7,689 bases of DNA from positions 1-7,689 of the forward strand of contig CANQTJ010000077.1 of assembly GCA_947626705.1 (NCBI GenBank), in the 5' to 3' direction. Source of the stretch: an uncultured Clostridia bacterium (GTDB lineage Bacteria > Bacillota > Clostridia > TANB77 > CAG-508). The position numbers and the translations under genes are program-made. Shown here in pieces: positions 1 to 5,960 of the stretch. The notes beneath the pieces were generated by a model. It worked only from the letters and a program-made list of their open reading frames with translations, did no database searches and was not told where the DNA came from. Position 1 is the first letter of the stretch, and every line of letters begins with the position of its first letter.

Positions 1-1
1 T

Positions 2-1393
2 TTAAATAACGGAACTATAACAGAACAAGAAGTTCAAGAAATAATGGATCATTTCGTTATGAAATTAAGACTAGTAAGATTTTTAAGGACACCAGAATAT
101 AATGAATTATTTAGTGGAGATCCAGTTTGGGTAACTGAAAGTATTGGTGGAATGGGAATAGATGGAAGAACATTAGTTACCAAAAATTCTTTTAGAATAT
201 TACACACTTTAGAAAACTTAGGTCCAGCACCAGAACCAAACTTAACAGTTTTATGGTCAACAAGACTACCAGAAGGTTTCAAAAGATATACTACTAGTCT
301 TTCAATTAAAACTTCATCAATCCAATATGAAAATGATGACTTAATGAGAATAACATTAGGAGATGATTATGGAATAGCTTGTTGTGTATCTCCTATGAAA
401 ATCGGAAAGCAAATGCAATTTTTTGGAGCAAGAGCAAATTTAGCTAAAGCATTATTATATGCTATAAATGGTGGTAGAGATGAAAACACAGGAAAACAAG
501 TTACTCCAAAATATTCTCCTATTACTTCTGAATATCTAGATTATAACGAAGTAATGGAAAAATTTGATCAAATGTTAGAATATGTCGCTAAAATTTATAT
601 TAAGGCTTTAAATGCAATTCATTATATGCATGATAAATATTCTTATGAAGCAATAGAAATGGCTTTACATGATAAAGATATTATCAGAACTATGGCTTGT
701 GGAATAGCCGGAATCTCTGTTGTAGCTGATTCTTTATCCGCTATAAAGTATGCTAAGGTAAAAGTAATTAGAGATGAAAGTGGTCTTGCTACTGAATATA
801 AAATAGAAGGTGACTTTCCAAAATACGGCAATGATGATGAAAGAGTTGATGAAATAGCAATTGATATTATTAAAAAATTTATAAGAAAATTGCAAAAACA
901 TCATACTTATAGAAATTCAAAACATACTTTATCTATATTGACAATAACATCTAATGTTGTGTATGGTAAAAATACTGGCTCTACTCCTGATGGTAGAAAG
1001 TCAGGTGAACCTTTTGGTCCTGGTGCAAATCCTTTACATGGTAGAGATACAAATGGAGCATTAGCTGTTATGAACACAATTGCAAAACTTCCTTTTGAAG
1101 ATGCTGAAGATGGTATTTCTTATACTTTTTCTATTACACCTAATACTCTTGGCAAAAATGAAGATGATAGAGTTACAAATTTGGTTAATATGTTAGATGG
1201 GTATTTTAAACAAACAGGTCATCATATAAATGTTAATGTTTTTGATAGAAGTTTGTTGGAAGATGCTATGGAACATCCGGAAAAGTATCCTCAACTTACT
1301 ATTCGTGTTTCTGGTTATGCAGTTAATTTTACTAAATTGACTAGAGAACAACAATTGGATGTAATAAATAGAACTATTCATGAAAGGATTTAA
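2..1393 (+). CDS. pflB: Pyruvate formate-lyase (formate C-acetyltransferase), 5'-truncated by the window edge
   Basis: Cytoplasmic glycyl-radical enzyme that converts pyruvate and CoA to acetyl-CoA and formate in anaerobic fermentation. The open frame runs to the left edge with no stop, so 463 C-terminal residues are present and roughly 290 N-terminal residues lie outside; the ATG at 44 is internal. The adjacent catalytic cysteines are seen in the motif IACCVSPM, with Cys codons at 380-385 (equivalent to Cys418/Cys419 of E. coli PflB). The C-terminal radical motif RVSGYAV is intact, with the glycine codon at 1313-1315 (equivalent to Gly734). Other hallmark segments such as GKQMQFFGARANLAK, FGPGANPLHGRD and DGISYTFSI are present. 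The CC pair and the near-continuous match to the E. coli protein as I know it separate it from glycerol or choline lyase relatives. The next gene encodes its activating enzyme. It ends in TAA and shows no sign of decay. Confidence 0.97.
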   Translation, partial: LNNGTITEQEVQEIMDHFVMKLRLVRFLRTPEYNELFSGDPVWVTESIGGMGIDGRTLVTKNSFRILHTLENLGPAPEPNLTVLWSTRLPEGFKRYTTSLSIKTSSIQYENDDLMRITLGDDYGIACCVSPMKIGKQMQFFGARANLAKALLYAINGGRDENTGKQVTPKYSPITSEYLDYNEVMEKFDQMLEYVAKIYIKALNAIHYMHDKYSYEAIEMALHDKDIIRTMACGIAGISVVADSLSAIKYAKVKVIRDESGLATEYKIEGDFPKYGNDDERVDEIAIDIIKKFIRKLQKHHTYRNSKHTLSILTITSNVVYGKNTGSTPDGRKSGEPFGPGANPLHGRDTNGALAVMNTIAKLPFEDAEDGISYTFSITPNTLGKNEDDRVTNLVNMLDGYFKQTGHHINVNVFDRSLLEDAMEHPEKYPQLTIRVSGYAVNFTKLTREQQLDVINRTIHERI

Positions 1394-1397
1394 TAAT

Positions 1398-1597
1398 AAA
1401 AATAGAAAAAGGAGGGAAATAGGGGGAAAATGCGGGAAATGGGGCCAGGCTTCTAATCCCTATAAAATATAAATATATAAATTAATATAAATAATAAATA
1501 TAAATTTTATAGGGATTAGAAGCCTGGCCCCATTTCCCTCTATCTCCCTAAAAAAGCCTGGCCCCATTTCCCGCATTTCCCTCCTTTTCTATTTTTT
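1398..1597. repeat. Nested long inverted repeat, REP/BIME-like, between pflB and pflA
   Basis: Almost the whole pflB-pflA spacer is one palindromic structure. A perfect 35-bp inverted repeat pairs 1434-1468 with 1504-1538 around a 35-nt AT-only loop. The 19-bp core GGGAAATGGGGCCAGGCTT lies forward at 1434-1452 and inverted at both 1520-1538 and 1554-1572, so the right arm has two copies 34 bp apart. An outer stem also exists: 1428-1452 is perfectly complementary to 1554-1578 (25 bp), and 1398-1416 pairs with 1579-1597 with one bulged A. The arms are rich in G and C runs, unlike the AT-rich surroundings. It has no coding capacity. The form resembles palindromic REP/BIME elements mobilised by REP-associated tyrosine transposases, but no such gene is in the window, so that assignment is inferred. 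It may also act as a transcript-stabilising or attenuating hairpin. Confidence 0.85.
1520..1572. repeat. Direct repeat of a 19-bp core in the right arm
   Basis: AAGCCTGGCCCCATTTCCC occurs at 1520-1538 and again, identically, at 1554-1572, with a 15-bp spacer at 1539-1553. The left arm has only one complementary copy. The asymmetry suggests a local duplication in the right arm or a loss in the left. The spacer itself resembles the complement of the left-arm stretch around 1414-1432, so the arms appear to have been built from shuffled short modules. Confidence 0.85.
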
Positions 1598-1609
1598 CAG
1601 GTATTTTGT

Positions 1610-2341
1610 ATGGAAGATTTAGATTTAAGATATTATGCAAAAGTCCATTCAATAGAATCCTTTGGGACAGTTGATGGACCTGGAATAAGATTTGTACTAT
1701 TTTTACAAGGTTGCCATCTAAATTGTAAATATTGTCATAATAGAGATACTTGGGACATGAATTTAGGTGAATACAAACCTTTAGAAGATATTTTTAAAAA
1801 AATTATGAAATATAAAAATTATATCTTTCCAAACGGTGGTGTAACTGTTACTGGTGGTGAGCCTTTACTACAAGTAAAATTTTTAATTGAATTATTTAAA
1901 AAGCTAAAGGAGCAAAATATTCATACTTGTATAGATACCTCTGGAATGGTAAGTATTACTGATGATGTAAAGCATTTACTTTCTCTTACTGATTTAGTCT
2001 TGCTTGATATAAAACATATTAATAATGAAAAATGTAAGAATTTAGTTGGCTTTTCTAATGTAAAAGAATTAAACTTTGCAAAGTTTCTGAGTGATAATAA
2101 TATTAGTATGTGGATAAGGCAAGTAATTATTCCTGGATATACTGATGATAAGTCCGACTTATTAAAGTTAAAAGATTTTATATCCTCTTTAAAAAATGTT
2201 GATAAAGTTGAACTTCTTCCTTATCATGATATGGGAAAATATAAGTGGAAAAATCTTAATGTTAATTATGATTTAGAAAACGTTAGACCTGCTACTAATG
2301 AAGATATTAATAGAGCAAAAAAAATTCTAGAAATTTCCTAG
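1610..2341 (+). CDS. pflA: Pyruvate formate-lyase activating enzyme (radical SAM)
   Basis: A 243-residue cytoplasmic radical-SAM iron-sulfur enzyme that abstracts hydrogen from the PflB glycine to create its catalytic radical. The N-terminal motif SIESFGTVDGPGIRFVLF is typical of the family. The cluster-binding CxxxCxxC is seen as C35, C39 and C42 (GCHLNCKYCHN), followed by DTW. The SAM-binding GGE motif is at residues 82-84 (VTGGEPLLQ). Length matches the usual ~245-residue single-domain activase; the extra ferredoxin domain of other glycyl-radical activases is absent. ATG 1610 places the conserved motif at the expected distance from the N-terminus and no better start lies upstream. No convincing Shine-Dalgarno precedes it: only CAGG at 1598-1601. 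It lies 216 bp after pflB, beyond the inverted repeat, and with no visible promoter of its own is probably read through from pflB. The TAG stop lies inside the terminator hairpin. Confidence 0.95.
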   Translation: MEDLDLRYYAKVHSIESFGTVDGPGIRFVLFLQGCHLNCKYCHNRDTWDMNLGEYKPLEDIFKKIMKYKNYIFPNGGVTVTGGEPLLQVKFLIELFKKLKEQNIHTCIDTSGMVSITDDVKHLLSLTDLVLLDIKHINNEKCKNLVGFSNVKELNFAKFLSDNNISMWIRQVIIPGYTDDKSDLLKLKDFISSLKNVDKVELLPYHDMGKYKWKNLNVNYDLENVRPATNEDINRAKKILEIS

Positions 2342-2351
2342 AATTTTTTTT
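2317..2351. terminator. Bidirectional Rho-independent terminator between convergent genes
   Basis: The stem TTCTAG (2325-2330) pairs with CTAGAA (2338-2343) around a 7-nt loop. It is preceded by eight A (2317-2324) and followed by eight T (2344-2351). Because A8 on one side mirrors T8 on the other, each strand reads as hairpin plus U-tract. It can therefore end both the + strand pfl transcript and the - strand operon, whose last stop codon is at 2395-2397. The pflA TAG stop (2339-2341) lies in the 3' half of the stem. Confidence 0.8.
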
Positions 2352-2394
2352 ATATTTTTTGTATTATAATTATTATTTCTTACGTCTATTGTTC

Positions 2395-3327
2395 TTATCC
2401 TATAAGTTTAAGTTCAACATTTTCCATTTTATATTTTCCATCAACTAGCTTAAATTCTACTAGTGTATTTTCTAAAGTTTCTTCATTTTGCCTTAAATCT
2501 GTTGTAAATAGTAATTTAATTTGTGGTATTTCTAATTTATTAGTTATTATTTCTTTAAAACATTCTGCCATGTGTCTTTCATCTTCACATACAAAAATTA
2601 ATTGTGGTAACCCTGAGAATCCTGAATCTCCGGCTACAAAATTTTCATAGAAATCTTTATATAAATTCATTTTTTCAACTAATTTTTTTTGCCAATCTTG
2701 TTCTCTTCTAAAAACTTCAAATAAAAATTGTATAGATTTATTGTTTTTTGTTAATTTTACAGAGCCTCCTGTTGCTTTGAATACTTTTCCTATAGTTTTA
2801 GCTGTAATAGCTGGTTTTACAATATAACTGTCAAAAGCTTTTACTTTTCTTAAATATGCTATTAATACTTGATTACCTGCAAGTCTTTTTTTAATCATTG
2901 GAACTGGCTTTGTATTATCTGATGGTTGCCATTTACATTCAATTTCCTTTGAAGTTAGTAAATATTTTCCCATTTTTTCCATACAATAAATTCTATATAT
3001 ACCTTTTCCTTCATCAGAAGTAAAATAGTATCTTGTTAATATTTTTGATTTTACTAATGCATCTAATTTATTGTTTAATTTATCTTGTGATTTTGGGTCA
3101 ATTCCTTTAATTTCTAGCATTTGATACAATTGTCTTGATGTAATAAATTCAAATTCATTTACTAAATCTAATATTGCAAAATGTATGTCTGTAATGTGCC
3201 CTATATTTATCTTATGTACAATTTGATTCATAGAAACATAACCGTCTTTACCATCAAAAGTTTTGATTTCTCCTTCTCTTATCGCAAATGGTGATACTTG
3301 TGCTTTTATTTGATTATCTTCAACCAT
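2395..3327 (-). CDS. Replication-relaxation (Replic_Relax)-like winged-helix protein
   Basis: A 310-residue soluble protein without signal peptide or membrane segments. Residues ~47-105 look like a winged-helix DNA-binding domain: IHFAILDLVNEFEFITSRQLYQML, then a recognition-helix region and wing ending SKILTRYYF, followed by YRIYCMEKMGKYLL. The C-terminal half carries FLFEVFRREQ (E204, E209), then K215, K219 and Y223 in a helix, then LPQLIFVCEDE at 240-250. The order 'wHTH, E-x-rich strand, K..EK...Y helix, LP..IFV' matches the Replic_Relax family as I know it; those proteins are mostly plasmid or mobilisable-element proteins with a nuclease-like C-terminal fold. Whether nuclease activity exists is unknown. 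Start ATG 3325-3327 has a strong AAGGAGG (3334-3340 on the complement) six bases upstream. It is the last gene of the - strand run, 72 bp after the S1 gene, with no relaxase or replication gene beside it. The match is by eye and could be to a related wHTH family. Confidence 0.55.
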   Translation of the reverse strand: MVEDNQIKAQVSPFAIREGEIKTFDGKDGYVSMNQIVHKINIGHITDIHFAILDLVNEFEFITSRQLYQMLEIKGIDPKSQDKLNNKLDALVKSKILTRYYFTSDEGKGIYRIYCMEKMGKYLLTSKEIECKWQPSDNTKPVPMIKKRLAGNQVLIAYLRKVKAFDSYIVKPAITAKTIGKVFKATGGSVKLTKNNKSIQFLFEVFRREQDWQKKLVEKMNLYKDFYENFVAGDSGFSGLPQLIFVCEDERHMAECFKEIITNKLEIPQIKLLFTTDLRQNEETLENTLVEFKLVDGKYKMENVELKLIG

Positions 3328-3333
3328 TTTATT

Positions 3334-3340
3334 CCTCCTT
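3334..3340 (-). promoter_or_regulatory. Ribosome binding site AAGGAGG of the Replic_Relax-like gene
   Basis: Reading on the - strand, AAGGAGG lies six bases before ATG at 3327. It is a consensus Firmicutes Shine-Dalgarno and fixes this start. Confidence 0.85.
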
Positions 3341-3399
3341 TTACTATAAATGATTTTTACTTATAGTTAATAAATAAATCTTATTAATTTAATAATAAA

Positions 3400-4170
3400 C
3401 TAAATTATAATTAATTTTATTTTTTTTCTGTCATAATCTATCTTTTTAATAAGTATGTCTATTTTTTCTCCATAGTTTAGTCCATTTTTATATTCTGCCA
3501 TTCCTACTAAATTTGGTGTAAGCTCTATAAAAATACCATTTTTATTTTTTTCTGTTTCTCTTACAATTCCTTGTACTTTCATTCCCGCTTTAAATTTATT
3601 TGCATTTTCTTCCCAAGTTCCTAATGTTTCTTTATATGATAGATTTATTTTTCCAGTTTCTCTATTTATATATTTTATCATAATATTTAATTTTTGTCCA
3701 ATTTTTATTCTCTCAAATGGTGTTTTTATTCTTGCTACTGATAAATCTTCGATATGAACTAATCCTACTACTCCTCCTCCAATATCAATAAATGCACCAT
3801 ACGGAGTTATATTTTTTACTATTCCATTTACAGTTTGTCCCACTTCTAAATCTTTTTTTATATAATCTAAAACTTCTTCTTGTGCTTCTTTTCTAGAAAA
3901 TATGATATTTTCTCCTTGTTTTTCTTTTATTTTAAATTGAACATATTTATTTACTTTTCCTACACATAAATTTGTTTTTGGAAGTCCATTTGCATCTATA
4001 TTTATTGCTTCTACTTCTTTCCTTGGAATAATCCCTGTTGTTCCATTATCTAATTTTACATATAAATTATAATCTTTGTCACATCTTTCTACTATCCCCT
4101 GTAAAATATCATTTGTTTCAATCATCTCTTGATTTTTCCATCCTTCTGGAAAAAATTTAAATGTATTCAT
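3400..4170 (-). CDS. S1 RNA-binding domain protein (short ribosomal protein S1-like)
   Basis: A 256-residue cytoplasmic protein made of three consecutive OB-fold S1 modules. Module 1, residues ~19-93, is divergent (GIVERCDKDYNLYVKLDNGTTGIIP). Module 2, ~109-180, is canonical (VGQTVNGIVKNITPYGAFIDIGGG, then VGLVHIEDLS). Module 3, ~195-255, is again divergent and ends in a very short lysine/isoleucine tail. The family binds single-stranded RNA in translation or RNA turnover. At three modules it is shorter than the usual 4-6 module ribosomal S1, so it is better seen as an S1-like accessory protein of low-GC Firmicutes than as proven rpsA. ATG 4168-4170 is preceded on the same strand by AAGGAG (4177-4182) at six bases. 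It lies 34 bp after the RluB-family gene, with which it is probably co-transcribed. Confidence 0.85.
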   Translation of the reverse strand: MNTFKFFPEGWKNQEMIETNDILQGIVERCDKDYNLYVKLDNGTTGIIPRKEVEAINIDANGLPKTNLCVGKVNKYVQFKIKEKQGENIIFSRKEAQEEVLDYIKKDLEVGQTVNGIVKNITPYGAFIDIGGGVVGLVHIEDLSVARIKTPFERIKIGQKLNIMIKYINRETGKINLSYKETLGTWEENANKFKAGMKVQGIVRETEKNKNGIFIELTPNLVGMAEYKNGLNYGEKIDILIKKIDYDRKKIKLIII

Positions 4171-4204
4171 TTTTTTCTCCTTCGTTTTCTATAATTTTTA
4201 TTTT

Positions 4205-4927
4205 TTATCTAAGTATATTTTTTATTTCATCTTGTTTTAAATATCTCCAACTACCTATTTTTAAATCTTTTACACCAATGTTACCTATTTTACTCCTATG
4301 TAGAGCAATAACTTTACTTCCTACTCCTTCACACATTTTTCTTACTTGTCTATTTTTTCCTTCGTGTATAGTTATTTCTAACCTTGATAAATTTTTTTCT
4401 TCATCTTTTTTTAATATTTTTACTTTTGCTGGTCTTGTTATATAATCATCTATCTTTACACCTTGACGTAATATTTCAATTGCATCATCTTTTATTATTC
4501 CTTTTAATGTAACTGTATAAGTCTTTGTAATTTCATGTTTTGGATGTGTAATTTTATAAATAAAATCTCCATCATTTGTTAATATTAATGCACCAGATGT
4601 ATACATATCTAATCTACCTACTGGAACTATCCTTTCTTTTACCTTTACTAAATCCAATACTGTATCTCTTCCAAACTGGTCTTTCGCAGTTGTTACATAT
4701 CCAATAGGCTTATTTAATAATATATAAACAAAATTCTCTATTTTTTTTACTGCTTTTCCACAATATGTAACTTTATCCACAGTTGGATTTATTTTTACAC
4801 CAAGTTCTTTTACAATTTTATCATTTACAGAAACCTTGCCTTCTAAAATTATTTCTTCGCATTTTCTTCTAGATGCAATTCCTTGATTAGCTAAATACTT
4901 TTGTAATCTAACACTTTCTTCTTCCAT
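4205..4927 (-). CDS. rluB: rRNA pseudouridine synthase, RsuA/RluB/RluE/RluF family
   Basis: A 240-residue cytoplasmic enzyme that isomerises a uridine in rRNA to pseudouridine; by analogy with the Bacillus/clostridial RluB the target would be 23S rRNA, but exact position and paralogue are inferred. An N-terminal S4 RNA-binding domain covers ~5-52 (RLQKYLANQGIASRRKCEE). The catalytic domain begins at YILLNKPIGYVTT, and the family motif GRLDMYTSGALILTNDG holds the catalytic Asp107. EGKNRQVRKMCEGVG, the C-terminal family signature, is also present. I chose ATG 4927 because it puts the S4 domain at residue ~5, as in relatives, and AAAGGA lies 12 bases upstream. The frame can be extended to GTG at 4957 (10 more residues), but that start has no Shine-Dalgarno. 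An in-between ATG at 4939 directly abuts the AAAGGA. The gene lies 84 bp after the RluD-like gene. Confidence 0.9.
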   Translation of the reverse strand: MEEESVRLQKYLANQGIASRRKCEEIILEGKVSVNDKIVKELGVKINPTVDKVTYCGKAVKKIENFVYILLNKPIGYVTTAKDQFGRDTVLDLVKVKERIVPVGRLDMYTSGALILTNDGDFIYKITHPKHEITKTYTVTLKGIIKDDAIEILRQGVKIDDYITRPAKVKILKKDEEKNLSRLEITIHEGKNRQVRKMCEGVGSKVIALHRSKIGNIGVKDLKIGSWRYLKQDEIKNILR

Positions 4928-4962
4928 TTTTAATTTCATTCCTTTCTTGCTTTGCACGAAGG

Positions 4963-4991
4963 CATATATATGAAAGATTACTTTCTTTCAA
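4963..4991 (-). promoter_or_regulatory. Candidate sigma-A promoter ahead of the RluB-family gene
   Basis: Reading on the - strand, TTGAAA (4986-4991) is followed after 17 bases by TATATG (4963-4968), with an overlapping TATATA two bases nearer. Transcription would start near 4956, about 30 bases before ATG 4927, which also argues against the GTG start at 4957. In such AT-rich DNA a match like this can arise by chance. Confidence 0.3.
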
Positions 4992-5011
4992 TCTAGAATA
5001 ATATTCATTTT

Positions 5012-5926
5012 TTATGATTTTTTTAATTCTTGTATTATTTTCTCAAAATATTCTGGTATTGGAGCTTCTATAAACATTTCTTTTCCTGTAATAGGATGCT
5101 TAAATTTCAATGATTTCGCATGTAAGCATTGTCCTTGTATATTCCACTCATTTTTACCATTAGAATATACACTATCTCCAACAATTGGATATCCAATTTC
5201 TGTTAAGTGCACTCTGATTTGATGAGTTCTTCCTGTTTCTATTTTTATTTCTAACAAAGTATAATTTTTAAATCTCTCTATAACCTTAAAGTGTGTAATA
5301 GCATTTTTACCATTTTTATTTACTGCCATTTTCTTTCTATCTTTTTGACTTCTTCCTATTGGCATATCTATTGTTGCTTCATTTTCTTTAACAATTCCTC
5401 TAACTAAAGCTATGTATGTTTTTTCTACTTGATGATTTTTTATTTGTTCGCTTATTTTTATATGTGCTATGTCATTTTTTGCTATTATTATTGCTCCAGA
5501 TGTATCTTTATCTAATCTATGTACTATACCTGGCCTTATTTCTCCTCCTATACCTGATAATGAGTCTTTACAAATTGCCATTATTGCGTTTACTAATGTT
5601 CCATCAGGATTACCATTAGCTGGGTGTACAACCATTCCTTTGGGTTTATTTACTATTATTATATCTTTGTCCTCATACAATATTTCTAATGGTATATTTT
5701 GAGCAATTATAGAAGTTTCCTTCGGTTCTTCTATTTCTATGAAAATTACATCATTTTTTTGTATTTTATATGAAACCTTTATTTTTTTTCCATTAACTAA
5801 TATTTTTTCATTTTCTATTAATCTTTGTATATTAACTCTAGAAAATTCAGTATTATTGGCTAAATATAAATCTATTCTCTTGCCAATATCAGCTTCATCG
5901 ATATCTGTTATTTCCACAACTATCAT
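5012..5926 (-). CDS. rluD: rRNA pseudouridine synthase, RluA/RluD family
   Basis: A 304-residue cytoplasmic enzyme making pseudouridine, most likely in 23S rRNA (helix 69 by analogy with RluD; the substrate is inferred). Residues ~12-65 form an S4 domain (GKRIDLYLAN...IQRLIENEKILVNG). The catalytic core starts at LEILYEDKDIIIVNKPKGMVVHP. HRLDKDTSGAIIIAKND carries the catalytic Asp139. GRTHQIRVHL at ~232-241 is the RluA-family signature, and the end FKHPITGKEMFIEAPIP is typical. Length matches the usual ~300 residues. The annotated start is ATG 5924-5926, but the purine-rich AAAGGGA touches it with almost no spacing. GTG at 5915-5917 (residue 4) would have better spacing, so the true N-terminus may be three residues shorter. 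It starts 34 bp after the membrane-protein gene and belongs to the same - strand run. In many Firmicutes lspA precedes this gene; here it does not. Confidence 0.93.
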   Translation of the reverse strand: MIVVEITDIDEADIGKRIDLYLANNTEFSRVNIQRLIENEKILVNGKKIKVSYKIQKNDVIFIEIEEPKETSIIAQNIPLEILYEDKDIIIVNKPKGMVVHPANGNPDGTLVNAIMAICKDSLSGIGGEIRPGIVHRLDKDTSGAIIIAKNDIAHIKISEQIKNHQVEKTYIALVRGIVKENEATIDMPIGRSQKDRKKMAVNKNGKNAITHFKVIERFKNYTLLEIKIETGRTHQIRVHLTEIGYPIVGDSVYSNGKNEWNIQGQCLHAKSLKFKHPITGKEMFIEAPIPEYFEKIIQELKKS

Positions 5927-5960
5927 TCCCTTTTATTTCACTTTTATTATCTCTTATATA

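Noticed and set aside
49..282. Open frame of 77 codons on the - strand
   Set aside because: Antisense to the highly conserved pflB frame; no recognisable product.
1430..1456. ATG at 1430 with AGGGGG just upstream, inside the left repeat arm
   Set aside because: The frame stops after eight codons, lies wholly within the palindrome and resembles no known leader peptide.
1398..1597. CRISPR array or riboswitch in the pflB-pflA spacer
   Set aside because: There are only three cores, in mixed orientation, without regular unique spacers, and no conserved riboswitch core is recognisable; palindromic REP-like DNA explains it better.
3328..3399. Separate promoter for the Replic_Relax-like gene
   Set aside because: Several TATAAT-like matches occur in this nearly pure A/T gap, but none has a convincing -35 at 16-18 bases.
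4161..4445. Open frame of 94 codons on the + strand, hydrophobic
   Set aside because: Antisense shadow of the well-supported RluB-family gene; the apparent hydrophobicity comes from complementing Lys/Glu codons.
4971..4990. Hairpin TGAAAG / CTTTCA as a terminator after the RluD-like gene
   Set aside because: The stem is only six A/T-rich pairs and no T-run follows it on the - strand; it overlaps the candidate promoter instead.
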